In this document: positions 16,728 through 25,577 of the stretch, piece after piece
Position numbering within the stretch: the stretch's first letter is position 1
Layout of the letters: each line of letters opens with the position of its first letter
Assembly: GCF_002284575.1 (NCBI RefSeq)
Contig: NZ_NPKJ01000076.1
Location: 13,432 to 77,431, forward strand
From: Mesorhizobium temperatum
GTDB lineage: Bacteria; Pseudomonadota; Alphaproteobacteria; Rhizobiales; Rhizobiaceae
Length of the DNA stretch: 64,000 nt
Reading direction: 5' to 3'
Program-made: the position numbers and the translations under genes
Notes under the pieces: model-generated
The model's database searches: none
Seen by the model: only the letters and a program-made list of their open reading frames with translations
What the model was told of the DNA's origin: nothing

Positions 16728-17363
16728 ATGACGTCAGGCCCGGAATTCCCGGACGATTTTCGCGCCGATCTGGTCAATCTTTTCCTGTGGCGGCGGGACG
16801 TCAGGCGATTCAAGCCGACACCGCTTCCGGAAGGCGCGCTGGAGCGGCTGCTTGACGTCGCCAGCATTGCGCCCTCGGTCGGGCTGAGCCAGCCCTGGCG
16901 TTTCGTCGTGGTCGAGAGTGCGGCGTGCCGCGGCGCCGTCAGGGCATGCTTTGAGCGCTGCAATGCGGAGGCGCTCGCATCTTTCGGCGGCGAACGCGCC
17001 GCGCTTTATGCGCGCCTGAAACTTGCCGGCCTGAACGAGGCGCCTTGTCAGTTCGCGGTTTTCGCCGACCGCGCGACAGAACAGGGGCATGGGCTCGGCC
17101 GCCTGACCATGCCCGCGACCATCGAATATTCGGCGGTGATGGCAATCCACACCTTTTGGCTGGCGGCGCGTGCGGAAGGAATAGGCATGGGCTGGGTCTC
17201 GATCCTCGATCCGGCCGAAATAGCGACGATCCTGGACGCGCCGCCGGAGTGGACGCTGATCGGTTACTTCTGCGTCGGCTACCCGAGCGAGAACCACAGC
17301 GTGCCGGAACTGGAACGGGAAGGCTGGGAAGTCCGGCGCGCTCCGATGGTGATAAGGCGGTAG
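16728..17363 (+). CDS. bluB: 5,6-dimethylbenzimidazole synthase
   Basis: BluB cleaves reduced FMN with oxygen to make 5,6-dimethylbenzimidazole, the lower ligand of vitamin B12. The 211-residue sequence follows the family closely: FLWRRDVRRFKPTPLP, IAPSVGLSQPWRFVVV, YARLKLAGLNEAPCQFAVF, GLGRLTMPATIEYS and GMGWVSILDP. No cobalamin riboswitch is visible upstream; the gap instead holds the 8-bp repeat array, which ends 22 bp before the start. No other cob genes are next to it. Confidence 0.95.
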   Translation: MTSGPEFPDDFRADLVNLFLWRRDVRRFKPTPLPEGALERLLDVASIAPSVGLSQPWRFVVVESAACRGAVRACFERCNAEALASFGGERAALYARLKLAGLNEAPCQFAVFADRATEQGHGLGRLTMPATIEYSAVMAIHTFWLAARAEGIGMGWVSILDPAEIATILDAPPEWTLIGYFCVGYPSENHSVPELEREGWEVRRAPMVIRR

Positions 17364-17498
17364 TGCAACGGCGACGCTGCCATCCTCTCTTGCAGGGAAG
17401 AATGGATATCATGGATGATTTCGCCGATCGCCGGCGTTGCCAACAAGACACCATGGCAAAGCCAGCCGTGACGGCCTTGATCTGAGGAAGGGCACAAA

Positions 17499-17795
17499 AT
17501 GTTTCGCTACGACGTGCAGGCCGAGATCTGGGTCTATCCAGGCAAGGGCGGCTGGCATTTCGTGACGCTGCCGCCGGAGCTTGGGGCACGGATCAAGACG
17601 GCAATGGCGGGGATGGCACGGCCCTGGGGCTCGCTTGGCGTGGAAGCCGTCATCGGCCAGACCAGATGGCGAACATCGCTGTTTCCCGACAAGAAATCCG
17701 GCAGCCTGCTGTTGCCGATCAAGACGGCGGTGCGGGTCCGCGAAGGCCTTCGGGCTGGCGACACGGCCAACCTGACGATCGAGATGCAGTTATGA
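17499..17795 (+). CDS. DUF1905 domain protein
   Basis: This 98-residue protein matches the DUF1905 family: a small beta-barrel-like domain beginning QAEIWVYPGKGGWHFVTLPPE and ending IKTAVRVREGLRAGDTANLTIEMQL. Function is unknown. The ribosome-binding sequence GAGGAAGG precedes ATG 17499. It follows bluB by 135 bp on the same strand. Confidence 0.8.
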   Translation: MFRYDVQAEIWVYPGKGGWHFVTLPPELGARIKTAMAGMARPWGSLGVEAVIGQTRWRTSLFPDKKSGSLLLPIKTAVRVREGLRAGDTANLTIEMQL

Positions 17796-17835
17796 CAAAA
17801 TTGGTTTTGGCTGACGGCGACACGCTATGCGGCGG

Positions 17836-17925
17836 CTAAAGCGCGTCGGCGACGCGCTTAAGTTCTTGTTTTTATGCATGTCGTTATCGCAAAACCGCTG
17901 CGCACTTTTGCGCGACATGCATTAG
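17836..17925. repeat. Dispersed rhizobial palindromic repeat, family C
   Basis: TAAAGCGCGTC...GACGCGCTTA is followed by TTCTTGTTTTTATGCATGTCG and then CGACATGCAT. The two inverted pairs (17837-17860 and 17874-17922) form consecutive hairpins. I recall this sequence type as a common intergenic repeat in Mesorhizobium genomes; only one copy is evident here. Confidence 0.65.
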
Positions 17926-18007
17926 TGCCAGCCCCTTGGCAAGCCGGCGGGCGGCTTGTATAGAGCCCGCCACCCTCAATTCCACTCTCCATCACAAGGA
18001 CGACCCC

Positions 18008-18430
<423 letters not shown>

Positions 18431-18458
18431 GTCGATAGTCCGTCACGACGTCATATGC

Positions 18459-18489
18459 AAAAAAGGCCAGCGCCATGCTGGCCTTTTTT
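18459..18489 (+). terminator. Rho-independent terminator of ndk
   Basis: GGCCAGC (18465-18471), loop GCCAT and GCTGGCC (18477-18483) form a perfect stem flanked by A6 and T6, so it can work in both directions. Confidence 0.9.
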
Positions 18490-18544
18490 CGTTGCGGCGA
18501 TCCAGCGCCCGGACGCCGGGCCGACACCTCCAACTGCGCATGAT

Positions 18545-18573
18545 GCTCAAAAACCGAAACCGGTTTTTTGAGC
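18545..18573 (-). terminator. Hairpin just past the META-domain gene
   Basis: GCTCAAAAACCG and CGGTTTTTTGAGC are inverted around AAA, 3 bp beyond the stop of the minus-strand gene. It may act as a terminator, though it also resembles the AACCGG core of repeat family D. Confidence 0.5.
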
Positions 18574-18575
18574 GA

Positions 18576-19343
18576 TCAGGTCGCAGCATTGAACCGCAGG
18601 ATGACGCGGTCGTCCTTGTCGACGATGATGAGCTTGCCGGCGTCGATATGGTAAGATGCCGCCTTGGCCAGCGCCGCGAACAGCGCCTTTTCCTCGGCCA
18701 TGATCTCGGACGCGCAGGCCTTGAAGGTCGAACCGATGTCACTGATGGCGATCGTCGAACCATCGACTTTGGCGGTGGCGAAGTAGACGTTGCAAGGCCC
18801 GTTGCCGCCGGCCTTGCCGGTCTCGCTGATTCTGAACGTCGCCTGCGGCTCGGCGATCACACCAATGCCGTCGATATACTCGACCAGCCAGCTCTGCCCG
18901 AACACCGGGGCCGCGGCCGGCTCCTCGCTCGACGTCACCATCTTCAGCATGATGGTCTGCGGCGCGTCGCTCAGCGGATCGACCTGGTGGCGCATATCGG
19001 AGATGAACAACAGCCTGTCGTCGACTGTGATGCGCGCCTGCAGCGCATAAGTCGTATCAGGCCGGATCACCTGGGGATCAAAGCTGATCTCGAACTTGAT
19101 CGGCACCTGGCCGGCCGGCGCCACCTTATGCTCGCCGATGACAGCGGCCGGCGCGTCAGCAAGCGAGACATCGGCAAGCTGCACGAAAAGCACGGCGGTG
19201 GGCGGCAGCGCAATGCGCTCGCGATACGTCACCTCGCCCTTCAGGGTCTTCTCGGCAGCGACGGACAACTCAGGCATCACCAGTATACCAACGACCAGCG
19301 GCACGACACCGAAGATGAAGAACTCGGCGATCCTGTCCAGCAT
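18576..19343 (-). CDS. YbaY/META-domain envelope protein
   Basis: The 255-residue protein begins with a hydrophobic export signal (FFIFGVVPLVVGILVMP). Residues 25-125 resemble the YbaY (type III secretion pilotin-like) fold with RIALPPTAVLFVQLADVS and PDTTYALQARI. Residues 140-255 resemble a META/HslJ domain (GQSWLVEYIDG, GPCNVYFATAKV, ACASEIMAEEKALFAAL). This pair of domains occurs in envelope stress-related proteins. ATG 19343 follows GGGGAGCAGG and is preferred over the ATG five codons upstream. It is divergent from the bufferin operon. Confidence 0.8.
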   Translation of the reverse strand: MLDRIAEFFIFGVVPLVVGILVMPELSVAAEKTLKGEVTYRERIALPPTAVLFVQLADVSLADAPAAVIGEHKVAPAGQVPIKFEISFDPQVIRPDTTYALQARITVDDRLLFISDMRHQVDPLSDAPQTIMLKMVTSSEEPAAAPVFGQSWLVEYIDGIGVIAEPQATFRISETGKAGGNGPCNVYFATAKVDGSTIAISDIGSTFKACASEIMAEEKALFAALAKAASYHIDAGKLIIVDKDDRVILRFNAAT

Positions 19344-19438
19344 GATCCTGCTCCCCATGGCGCACCAAACTGGTCGGAAGGTCTCGCAGGATTGCGGTGG
19401 TTCCGTGACGCCGACACGGACTATTCGGACGACGGCGC

Positions 19439-19474
19439 CTTCCAGCGGCTTGCGGCCTTGTCGTCGGCCTCTTT
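19439..19474 (-). other. Short stretch resembling the 3' end of moaE
   Basis: On the minus strand this 36-bp stretch reads KEADDKAASRWK and then runs to a stop, close to KEADDEAASRWK at the end of MoaE (25602-25637); 30 of 36 bases agree. Nothing upstream of it matches moaE. It may be a relic of duplication or chance. Confidence 0.35.
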
Positions 19475-19541
19475 GGTGTGACCGGCAAAATTTTGCTCAA
19501 GCCAGACCCAAGGCGATCACGAAGTCGTGTTCCCAAAAGAT

Positions 19542-19567
19542 GTAACACAGCGGACCTCCGGATCGAA
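19542..19567 (+). promoter_or_regulatory. Putative ECF sigma-factor promoter of the bufferin operon
   Basis: GTAACA (19542-19547), a 16-bp spacer and CGAA (19564-19567) lie 56 bp before the bufA start. The GTAAC-N16-CGAA form is that described for ECF sigma F promoters of Caulobacter, whose targets include homologous DUF2282-DUF692-DUF2063-DoxX operons. No sigma or anti-sigma gene is in the window. Confidence 0.55.
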
Positions 19568-19623
19568 CTGACCAATGCGCGCTTGAGGAATGGCGCGCGC
19601 AACAACCCAACCGGAGGTGAATC

Positions 19624-19947
19624 ATGTCAACAAGATCAACCGTGAGCGCGGCCTTTCTGGCCGGCGCCGTTGCCACGGCTCTTGCTTCTTTTGCGACGGC
19701 CGCGCCGCTGTCCGAGGCAGAGGTCAAGGCGGCGATGGATGCCGGCAAGGAGAAGTGCTTTGGCGTCGCCCTGAAGGGGCAGAACGACTGCGCAGCAGGA
19801 CCCGGCACCACCTGCCAAGGCACCTCGACTGTCGATTACCAGGGCAACGCCTGGAAGTTTGTCGATGGCGGCACCTGCACGACGATGGACCTGCCCGGCG
19901 ACCGCAAGGGCTCGCCCACGGAGCTGACCCGCGACATCCCGTCGTAA
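19624..19947 (+). CDS. bufA: Bufferin-type precursor peptide BufA (DUF2282)
   Basis: The 107-residue product has a signal peptide with a likely cleavage after residues 25-27 (ATA/AA) and a mature part with four cysteines at 45, 56, 64 and 85, in contexts KEKCFGVALKGQNDC, GTTCQGT and GGTC. This matches the DUF2282 family, recently described as bufferins: exported, copper-binding peptides whose cysteines are altered by an MNIO enzyme. ATG 19624 follows GGAGGTGA. bufB, bufC and a doxX gene follow, the canonical operon. Modification and metal binding are inferred from homologues. Confidence 0.9.
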   Translation: MSTRSTVSAAFLAGAVATALASFATAAPLSEAEVKAAMDAGKEKCFGVALKGQNDCAAGPGTTCQGTSTVDYQGNAWKFVDGGTCTTMDLPGDRKGSPTELTRDIPS

Positions 19948-19974
19948 GGAATGCAACCTGCCCGGAAAGCGGAG

Positions 19975-20898
19975 ATGAAGATGAACGGACTGGCCGCACC
20001 ATCCCGCATGTCGAAAACCTCGCGCTTTCCGGCGCACCCGGTCGCCGGCCTTGCCGGCACCAGTTTCAAGCACGAGCATCTACCCGCAATCCTGGGCGAC
20101 GACCCAAAGGGCGGGTTCTTCGAGGTCCACGCCGAAAACTATATGGGCGCCGGCGGCCCGCCTCACGATGCGCTGACCAAGATCCGCCGCGACTATCCCG
20201 TTTCGCTACACGGGGTGTGCATGTCGATCGGCGGACCGCGGCTGCTCGACAAAGCGCATCTCGGCCGTTTCAAGGCCCTCGTCGACCGCTACGAGCCGGC
20301 GCTCGTTTCCGAGCATCTCGCCTGGTCGACCCACGACACCACCTATTACAACGACCTGCTTCCCCTACCCTATACGCATGCAACGGTTTCGCGCGTGGCG
20401 GATCACATCGATGAGGTGCAGGGGACGATCGGCCGCCCGATCCTGCTCGAGAACCCCTCGACCTACGTCCTTTTCCCGGCATCGACTATGAGCGAGACGG
20501 ATTTCATCCGAGAGCTGGTGCGGCGTACCGGTTGCGGCTTGCTGCTCGACGTCAACAACGTCTTTGTTTCAGCCACCAATCACGGCTTTTCAGCCCTTTC
20601 CTATCTCGCGGATTTCCCGCTTCAGAATGTCGGCGAAATCCATCTGGCCGGGCACGCCGCGCAGGAGGATGACGAGGGCGATCTGCTGCTCATCGACAGC
20701 CATGACGGGCCGGTCGCCGACGCAGTCTGGAAGCTTTTCGATGTCGTCATCGGCCGATGCGGACCGCTGCCGACGCTGATCGAATGGGACAGCGCCATTC
20801 CCGACTGGCCGGTGCTCAAGGCGGAGACCGCCGCCGCCCAGGCGATCCTCGACCGTCATGCCGACAGCTTGTTCGGAAAAGCCCATGCCGCAGGATGA
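19975..20898 (+). CDS. bufB: BufB, MNIO-family peptide-modifying enzyme (DUF692)
   Basis: This protein of about 307 residues is a TIM-barrel multinuclear non-heme iron oxygenase (MNIO, DUF692). Conserved blocks are all present: GTSFKHEH, FFEVHAENYMG, SLHGVCMSIGG, SEHLAWS, LENPSTYV, LLLDVNNVFVSATNHG, EIHLAGHA, DSHDGPV and LIEWDSAIPDW; these carry the His, Glu and Asp iron ligands. In known systems the enzyme oxidises cysteines of BufA. I choose ATG 19975, preceded by GGAAAG; ATG 19951 and 19981 are alternatives. Its end overlaps bufC by 14 bp. Confidence 0.92.
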   Translation: MKMNGLAAPSRMSKTSRFPAHPVAGLAGTSFKHEHLPAILGDDPKGGFFEVHAENYMGAGGPPHDALTKIRRDYPVSLHGVCMSIGGPRLLDKAHLGRFKALVDRYEPALVSEHLAWSTHDTTYYNDLLPLPYTHATVSRVADHIDEVQGTIGRPILLENPSTYVLFPASTMSETDFIRELVRRTGCGLLLDVNNVFVSATNHGFSALSYLADFPLQNVGEIHLAGHAAQEDDEGDLLLIDSHDGPVADAVWKLFDVVIGRCGPLPTLIEWDSAIPDWPVLKAETAAAQAILDRHADSLFGKAHAAG

Positions 20899-21700
20899 GC
20901 TCCAGTCGCGCGATCTCGGCCGCCGGTTCGACTATGCCGCGGCATTCACCGCCGGTTTGCTCGATCCTGACCGAGCCCCGCCTGACGCTGTCTCAGGGCC
21001 GAACGGGAAGGCTGCGATCAAGCGATATGCCGTCTACCGCAACAACGTCACGGTCAGCCTGATCGATGCGCTGGCCGCCAGCTTTCCAGCGACGCTGCGC
21101 ATCACCGGCCCGGACTTCTTTCGCGCGATGGCGCGCTTTCATGTCCGCGAAACGCCACCCAGCTCGCCGCTCCTGTTCGAATACGGCCGCGACTTTCCCG
21201 ATTTCATCGAGCGCTACGAATACGCGCAGTCGATGCCGTGGCTGGCCGACGTGGCGCGCATGGAGCGTGCCTGGCTCGACGCCTATCATGCCGCCGACGC
21301 GGAACCGTTGGCTTCCGGAGCACTGGCGTCGATCCCGCCCGAACGGCTGGCCGATACCGTATTCGTGCCGCACCCGGCAACGCGCGCCATGCGCTCGCGC
21401 TATCCGGTCGTGACGATCTTTGCGGCAAACCGGAGCGACGGTCCTGTCGGGCGGATCGAGGCGGGCGACCCTGAAGATGCGCTGGTCACGCGGCCCGGCC
21501 TCGAAGTCTTCGTTCGCCACCTGCCGCCCGGCGGTGCGGTTTTCCTGGACCGTCTCATGGCGGGCGAGCCGCTCGGCGCGGCGGCCGCGGCAGCATTTGC
21601 GGAGCGTGCCGAATTCGACCTTGCCGCCAACATTGCCGGCCTGCTGCAAGCAGGCGCCTTCACAGCGGCACACCAGGAGGATGAGCATGACGAACCATGA
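20885..21700 (+). CDS. bufC: BufC partner protein (DUF2063)
   Basis: The 271-residue protein matches the HvfC/BufC (DUF2063) family: an N-terminal helical domain with KRYAVYRNNVTVSLIDALAA and FPATLRITGPDFFRAMARF, then SPLLFEYGRDFPDFIERY, and a C-terminal domain resembling a RiPP recognition fold. In related systems it binds the precursor peptide and presents it to the MNIO enzyme. ATG 20885 lies inside the end of bufB (14-bp overlap) and its own end overlaps the doxX gene by 14 bp, so all three are translationally linked. Confidence 0.9.
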   Translation: MPQDELQSRDLGRRFDYAAAFTAGLLDPDRAPPDAVSGPNGKAAIKRYAVYRNNVTVSLIDALAASFPATLRITGPDFFRAMARFHVRETPPSSPLLFEYGRDFPDFIERYEYAQSMPWLADVARMERAWLDAYHAADAEPLASGALASIPPERLADTVFVPHPATRAMRSRYPVVTIFAANRSDGPVGRIEAGDPEDALVTRPGLEVFVRHLPPGGAVFLDRLMAGEPLGAAAAAAFAERAEFDLAANIAGLLQAGAFTAAHQEDEHDEP

Positions 21701-22184
21701 ACGGAACGCCAGCACCGGGCCGCGAGGGATCGCCGGCCTCGCCGAGAGGGTGAATGCCGCGCTGAGCACGAGTGCCACACCGTCGCTGACGCAACTCGTC
21801 CTGCGCTGCGCACTCGCTGTCCCGTTCTGGCGGTCCGGCGTCAACAAATGGGACGGTTTTTTGCAGCTGAACGAAGTCGCAGTGCTGCTTTTCAGTTCGG
21901 AGCTCAAGCTGCATCTGCCCGGCGGCCCTTACGATTTTCCCGCACCTGGCCTGGTGGCGTTCGTCTCAGGATCGGCGGAAATCCTGCTGCCAATTCTCCT
22001 CGTTCTCGGCCTCGCGACACGACTAGCGGCATTCGGGCTGCTGCTGATGACGCTGGTCATACAGCTCACCGTGCCGGACGGCTGGCCTCTGCACATCACC
22101 TGGGCGGCGATGGCGCTTGGCATCATGGCGTGGGGACCCGGCCGGATTGCGCTCGATCACTGGATCGGCACTGACAAGGGCTAA
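21687..22184 (+). CDS. DoxX family membrane protein of the bufferin operon
   Basis: This 165-residue protein has about four hydrophobic helices and the DoxX opening RCALAVPFWRSGVNKWDGF, followed by GSAEILLPILLVLGLATRLAAFGLLLMTLVI. DoxX proteins often close bufferin and other MNIO operons; a role in redox or quinone coupling at the inner membrane has been suggested but is not shown. AGGAGG at 21675-21680 is best spaced for ATG 21687, while ATG 21681 would abut it. Confidence 0.85.
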   Translation: MTNHERNASTGPRGIAGLAERVNAALSTSATPSLTQLVLRCALAVPFWRSGVNKWDGFLQLNEVAVLLFSSELKLHLPGGPYDFPAPGLVAFVSGSAEILLPILLVLGLATRLAAFGLLLMTLVIQLTVPDGWPLHITWAAMALGIMAWGPGRIALDHWIGTDKG

Positions 22185-22787
22185 GCCAATCCACCTCTTC
22201 CGCATTCGTATTGCCATCAGGTGGCTGGAGTGATGATGGGCTCCCACCCAAAACGCGAGGTTAGCATGAACGTCGGCAATAAGGTCTTGGGTCAGGATTT
22301 GCACGTGTTCCTGCCCCGGGGAGGTCGGCAGGGGTGGAATGTTGCCATTCGTCTCGTCGATCGGAACGAGCAGGTAGCGCCAGATCAGGAACTTCGAAGC
22401 GAAAGCCCGATCGTCCGCGAAGCATACCATGAAGGACATTACGGTAGCCGGTGTTCAATAGTAGGCCAGTCTCACGCTACTCGTTTGCGCGTCCGATATT
22501 TGTTGATTTACACGCCGCGCCGCATCGGGATGCCCGAATGGGAGCATCTCGAAACAGGCGACGTATTGCCGGCAAGGGCGAGGAGGCTATTAAGTGGCTC
22601 ACCTTAAAGGTCGTTGACGGATCCACCCGCCTGACCCGCGACAGCACCCCGCAGCGGCGCGGCTGGCTTTCGCCGCGCCTAGATCCGCGCGGCGAAAGCT
22701 GTGGCTCATACTGTGAAAAACCTAATCCTACGCTCCGGACCACAAAGCGGAAACGTCGATTAAAACGCTCGGGGCCCTGTCGCCGGA
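22185..22787. other. 603-bp region without a supported gene
   Basis: Open frames cross this stretch on both strands, but none has a convincing start, ribosome-binding site or recognisable family. Composition is less GC-rich than the bufferin operon. The only clear structure is the hairpin at 22666-22699. It may be a degraded gene at the edge of an acquired segment. Confidence 0.5.
22666..22699. terminator. Strong GC-rich hairpin
   Basis: GCTTTCGCCGCG (22666-22677) and CGCGGCGAAAGC (22688-22699) pair perfectly around a 10-nt loop. No T-run follows on either strand. It lies about 90 bp beyond the stop of the minus-strand NTF2-like gene and could terminate that transcript, or be a dispersed palindrome. 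Confidence 0.5.
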
Positions 22788-23297
22788 CTATTGTGCCGGC
22801 GCCGGTATCGGTAGGATGCTTGAGACCTTCCAGCCTCCCGGCGTGTTGGCTAGCACCATGTTCATCAGGAACCTCATTGGTTGCGGCGGTTGGCCCGGTG
22901 CACCGATCGTGAAATTGATTGGGATGTAGATTTGCGCCGCCCCGTCTCCGATCATCATAACTTTCATGCCTGAAGCCTCGGGGTAAAGGCGCCACGTTCC
23001 CTCATACAGTGATGCGAAGCGTTTGAGCGCCGCATCCTGTCCCCAGACCGGCGTGCCACGCGTGATCCAGAGAAAATGCGGCGAGCGCAGCAACAGGGAC
23101 TCCACTGCCTTGACATCGTGGGCGTTTTGGGCGGCGACAAAGCGATCGAAGGTTGCTCGCACCTCATCTTCGGGCGCCGCGACGGCGGACCTGATCATGA
23201 AGAACATGAGCAGGAGCGCGACGCATCCTACCCAGCGCCGCGCGATGTGATTGCGGTACAGGCCGATCCAACCAGTCTTGCTGCTTACTCGAATCAT
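22788..23297 (-). CDS. Exported NTF2-like/SnoaL-type protein
   Basis: The 169-residue protein has a long N terminus with a hydrophobic segment (VGCVALLLMFFMIRSAVAA) that is probably a signal peptide. An NTF2-like domain follows, beginning DEVRATFDRFVAAQNAHDVKAVESLLL, with TRGTPVWGQDAALKRF and the closing GGWKVSSILPIPAPAQ. Such domains form small cone-shaped dimers with varied roles; none can be assigned. It faces the CadC-like regulator gene across 148 bp, which suggests common control. Confidence 0.75.
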   Translation of the reverse strand: MIRVSSKTGWIGLYRNHIARRWVGCVALLLMFFMIRSAVAAPEDEVRATFDRFVAAQNAHDVKAVESLLLRSPHFLWITRGTPVWGQDAALKRFASLYEGTWRLYPEASGMKVMMIGDGAAQIYIPINFTIGAPGQPPQPMRFLMNMVLANTPGGWKVSSILPIPAPAQ

Positions 23298-23445
23298 GGT
23301 CCGCTCTCATTTTCCTCAGCGTGAGGGTCCACCGTCCAGTTCGGGGTGACCGCTCGTTCCGCATACGGGCAATGATCCAGGCGCGGGCGGCCGGTGTCTT
23401 TGGAATTCCCTTAAATTTTTCCTGCTAATTTCCTAAGGTGCCGGG

Positions 23446-25362
23446 ATGCGTGCCTCCCAGGATCAGGCTTTTGAGTTTGGCGACTTCGTCCTAGTGCCCA
23501 AGGAGCGCCTGTTGCTGTGCGGTGGGGAACCTGTCCCTCTGACCCCCAAGGCCTTCGATCTGCTCGTGGTTCTCGTCCGCCGCAGCGGGCATCTGGTCAC
23601 CAAAGACGAGCTGTTGGAGGAGGTCTGGCCCAACACATTCGTGCAAGAGACGAATCTGACCGTGAACATCTCCGCTCTGCGCAAAGCCTTGGAGCGGGGT
23701 CGCAATGGGAATGGAAAGATCCAGACTGTGCCAGGCCGCGGCTACCGCTTTGTCGCACCGGCCGTGACACGCGAGGCAGCACCGGTCGCGATCCCAGGTG
23801 TCGAACCCGTGTGCAATGACCTCGGCACAGCGCCGAATTCGCAACCTGTTGTGCCGGTCGGTGCCGCTCGCCCCTTCGGCGGGGTGAAGCCTCGAGGTTG
23901 GACGCTCCTCGCCGCCACACTCGTGTGCGTCGCGATCGGGGCGGTCGCTGTGTGGCGCGCGCAGCCCCAAAACACCACCGTCCCATTCGCCTCGGTGGCC
24001 GTGCTACCTTTCGTCAGTGATAGTTCCGGCAACAATTACTTGGCCGATGGTCTGACCGAAGCCATCGTCAATGGGCTTGTGCAATTGCAGAGCCTGCGCG
24101 TCGCACCCAGGGCCAGCGCTTCCCGTTACAAAGGGTCCTTCGCCAATCCGAAAAATGCCGGCCGCGAGCTCAACGTCGCCGCGGTGGTGACCGCAAGCAT
24201 ATCGCTACGCGGCAATACCTTGAGAATACAGGTTGACCTCGTCGACGTCGCCGGTGACTCCCAGATCTGGGGCGCCCGGTACCAAGGCGATGCATCCGAA
24301 TTGGTTCATCTTCAGACCAGAATTCTCGAGGATCTCCCACGTGCATTGAGAGTTCCGCTCTCCGATCAGGAGACCCGGCGGCTTGCCCGGCCCGTCACCG
24401 AGAAAGCGGACGCCTATCGCGCTTATCTCCAAGGCCGCTACGAATGGGGCCAGAGGTCGGAAGCCTCCTTGAAGCGGGCCATCGAACGGTTTCGACACGC
24501 CGTCGAGATCGATCCGCAATTTGCGGCTGCCTATTCGGGGCTCGCGGACTCCTATTCGATCCTGGGCTATTTGAGCTATCTCGCTCCCGCCGAGACCTTT
24601 CCTGAAGCCAAGCGCCACGCCACCAAGGCGCTCGAGTTGGATGCGTCGCTGGCCGAGGCGCACGCCTCATTGGGCTTCGTCAAGCTGTACTTCGAGTGGG
24701 ACTGGCCTGGAGCCGAGGCGGCTTTTCAGCGCGCGATCGCGCTCGATCCGAACCACGCGGCATCGCACCAATGGTACAGTATCTATCTGCTGACCGCTGG
24801 CCGGCCCGCGGAGGCATTTCGCGAGATTCAGTTGGCACAGCAGCGCGATCCACTCTCACTTTCCGTGAACACCGATCTGGGATTTTACTACTATTATACC
24901 GGACAATATGCCGAGGCGGTGAAGCAATTAAAACTTGTATTGGGAATGAATCCAGATTTCGCGCCGGCACATCTCTGGCTCGGCCGGACCTACCAGGAAC
25001 TGGGCAAGTTCGACGATGCACTCGCCGAATATCGCCGGGTCGAGGACCGGATCCGCGATTGGCCCGTTTCGATTGCAGCACGGGGGTTCGTCGCCGGTGC
25101 TGCGGGCCGGCCTACGCTTGCTCTCGAGGCGTTAGCCGAGCTGAAAAAGCTGTCGGGTCGCAGGTTTGTGACGTCCTACGGCATCGCGCTCATCCATGCC
25201 GGCCTTGGTCAAAACGACGAAGCCTTCGCCTCGCTCAACAAAGCCTTCGATGAGAAGTCGAACTGGCTGGTCTGGTTGCGCCTTGATCCGCGCTGGAACG
25301 CACTGCGGCCCGATCCACGATTTACAGAGCTCGTGAACCGGATGCGATTTCCCGTAGGTTGA
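23446..25362 (+). CDS. CadC-like membrane-anchored regulator with TPR repeats
   Basis: This 638-residue protein has three parts. Residues 5-105 form an OmpR-type winged helix (LTPKAFDLLVVLVRRSGHLV, VWPNTFVQETNLTVNISALR, VPGRGYRF) without a receiver domain. Residues 151-169 are one membrane helix (WTLLAATLVCVAIGAVAVW). The periplasmic part starts with a TolB/adenylate-cyclase-associated segment (VAVLPFVSDSSGNNYLADGL) and continues with about six TPR units between 330 and 600. Signal sensing outside and DNA binding inside is the CadC model. Composition and isolation suggest acquisition; the divergent secreted protein is its likeliest target. Confidence 0.85.
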   Translation: MRASQDQAFEFGDFVLVPKERLLLCGGEPVPLTPKAFDLLVVLVRRSGHLVTKDELLEEVWPNTFVQETNLTVNISALRKALERGRNGNGKIQTVPGRGYRFVAPAVTREAAPVAIPGVEPVCNDLGTAPNSQPVVPVGAARPFGGVKPRGWTLLAATLVCVAIGAVAVWRAQPQNTTVPFASVAVLPFVSDSSGNNYLADGLTEAIVNGLVQLQSLRVAPRASASRYKGSFANPKNAGRELNVAAVVTASISLRGNTLRIQVDLVDVAGDSQIWGARYQGDASELVHLQTRILEDLPRALRVPLSDQETRRLARPVTEKADAYRAYLQGRYEWGQRSEASLKRAIERFRHAVEIDPQFAAAYSGLADSYSILGYLSYLAPAETFPEAKRHATKALELDASLAEAHASLGFVKLYFEWDWPGAEAAFQRAIALDPNHAASHQWYSIYLLTAGRPAEAFREIQLAQQRDPLSLSVNTDLGFYYYYTGQYAEAVKQLKLVLGMNPDFAPAHLWLGRTYQELGKFDDALAEYRRVEDRIRDWPVSIAARGFVAGAAGRPTLALEALAELKKLSGRRFVTSYGIALIHAGLGQNDEAFASLNKAFDEKSNWLVWLRLDPRWNALRPDPRFTELVNRMRFPVG

Positions 25363-25577
25363 CCGGTCACCCGCGAACCGCGCAGAGGCCGCCTGCCGCC
25401 GCCGAGATTCGAACCAGCAAAAGCTCTGTACGACCGCTTTCAGGGCAAGCGGACATCTTGCCCGGCATTTTGGTTGTCGTCTTTGGGTCATGGGCGTGAA
25501 CTCGGCCCGGGGCGAACAAGCTTCCGTTTAGGGTCGAAAGTTGCCATTCGTCACCCCTCCGGGGGCGACGCGAAGCA

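Noticed and set aside
17402..17485. 27-codon frame between bluB and the DUF1905 gene
   Set aside because: It has a purine-rich stretch upstream, but no homology, terminator or riboswitch-like structure to support a leader peptide.
22266..22607. Possible gene of about 113 codons after the bufferin operon
   Set aside because: There is no recognisable family, the frame drifts in composition, and no good ribosome-binding site is present.
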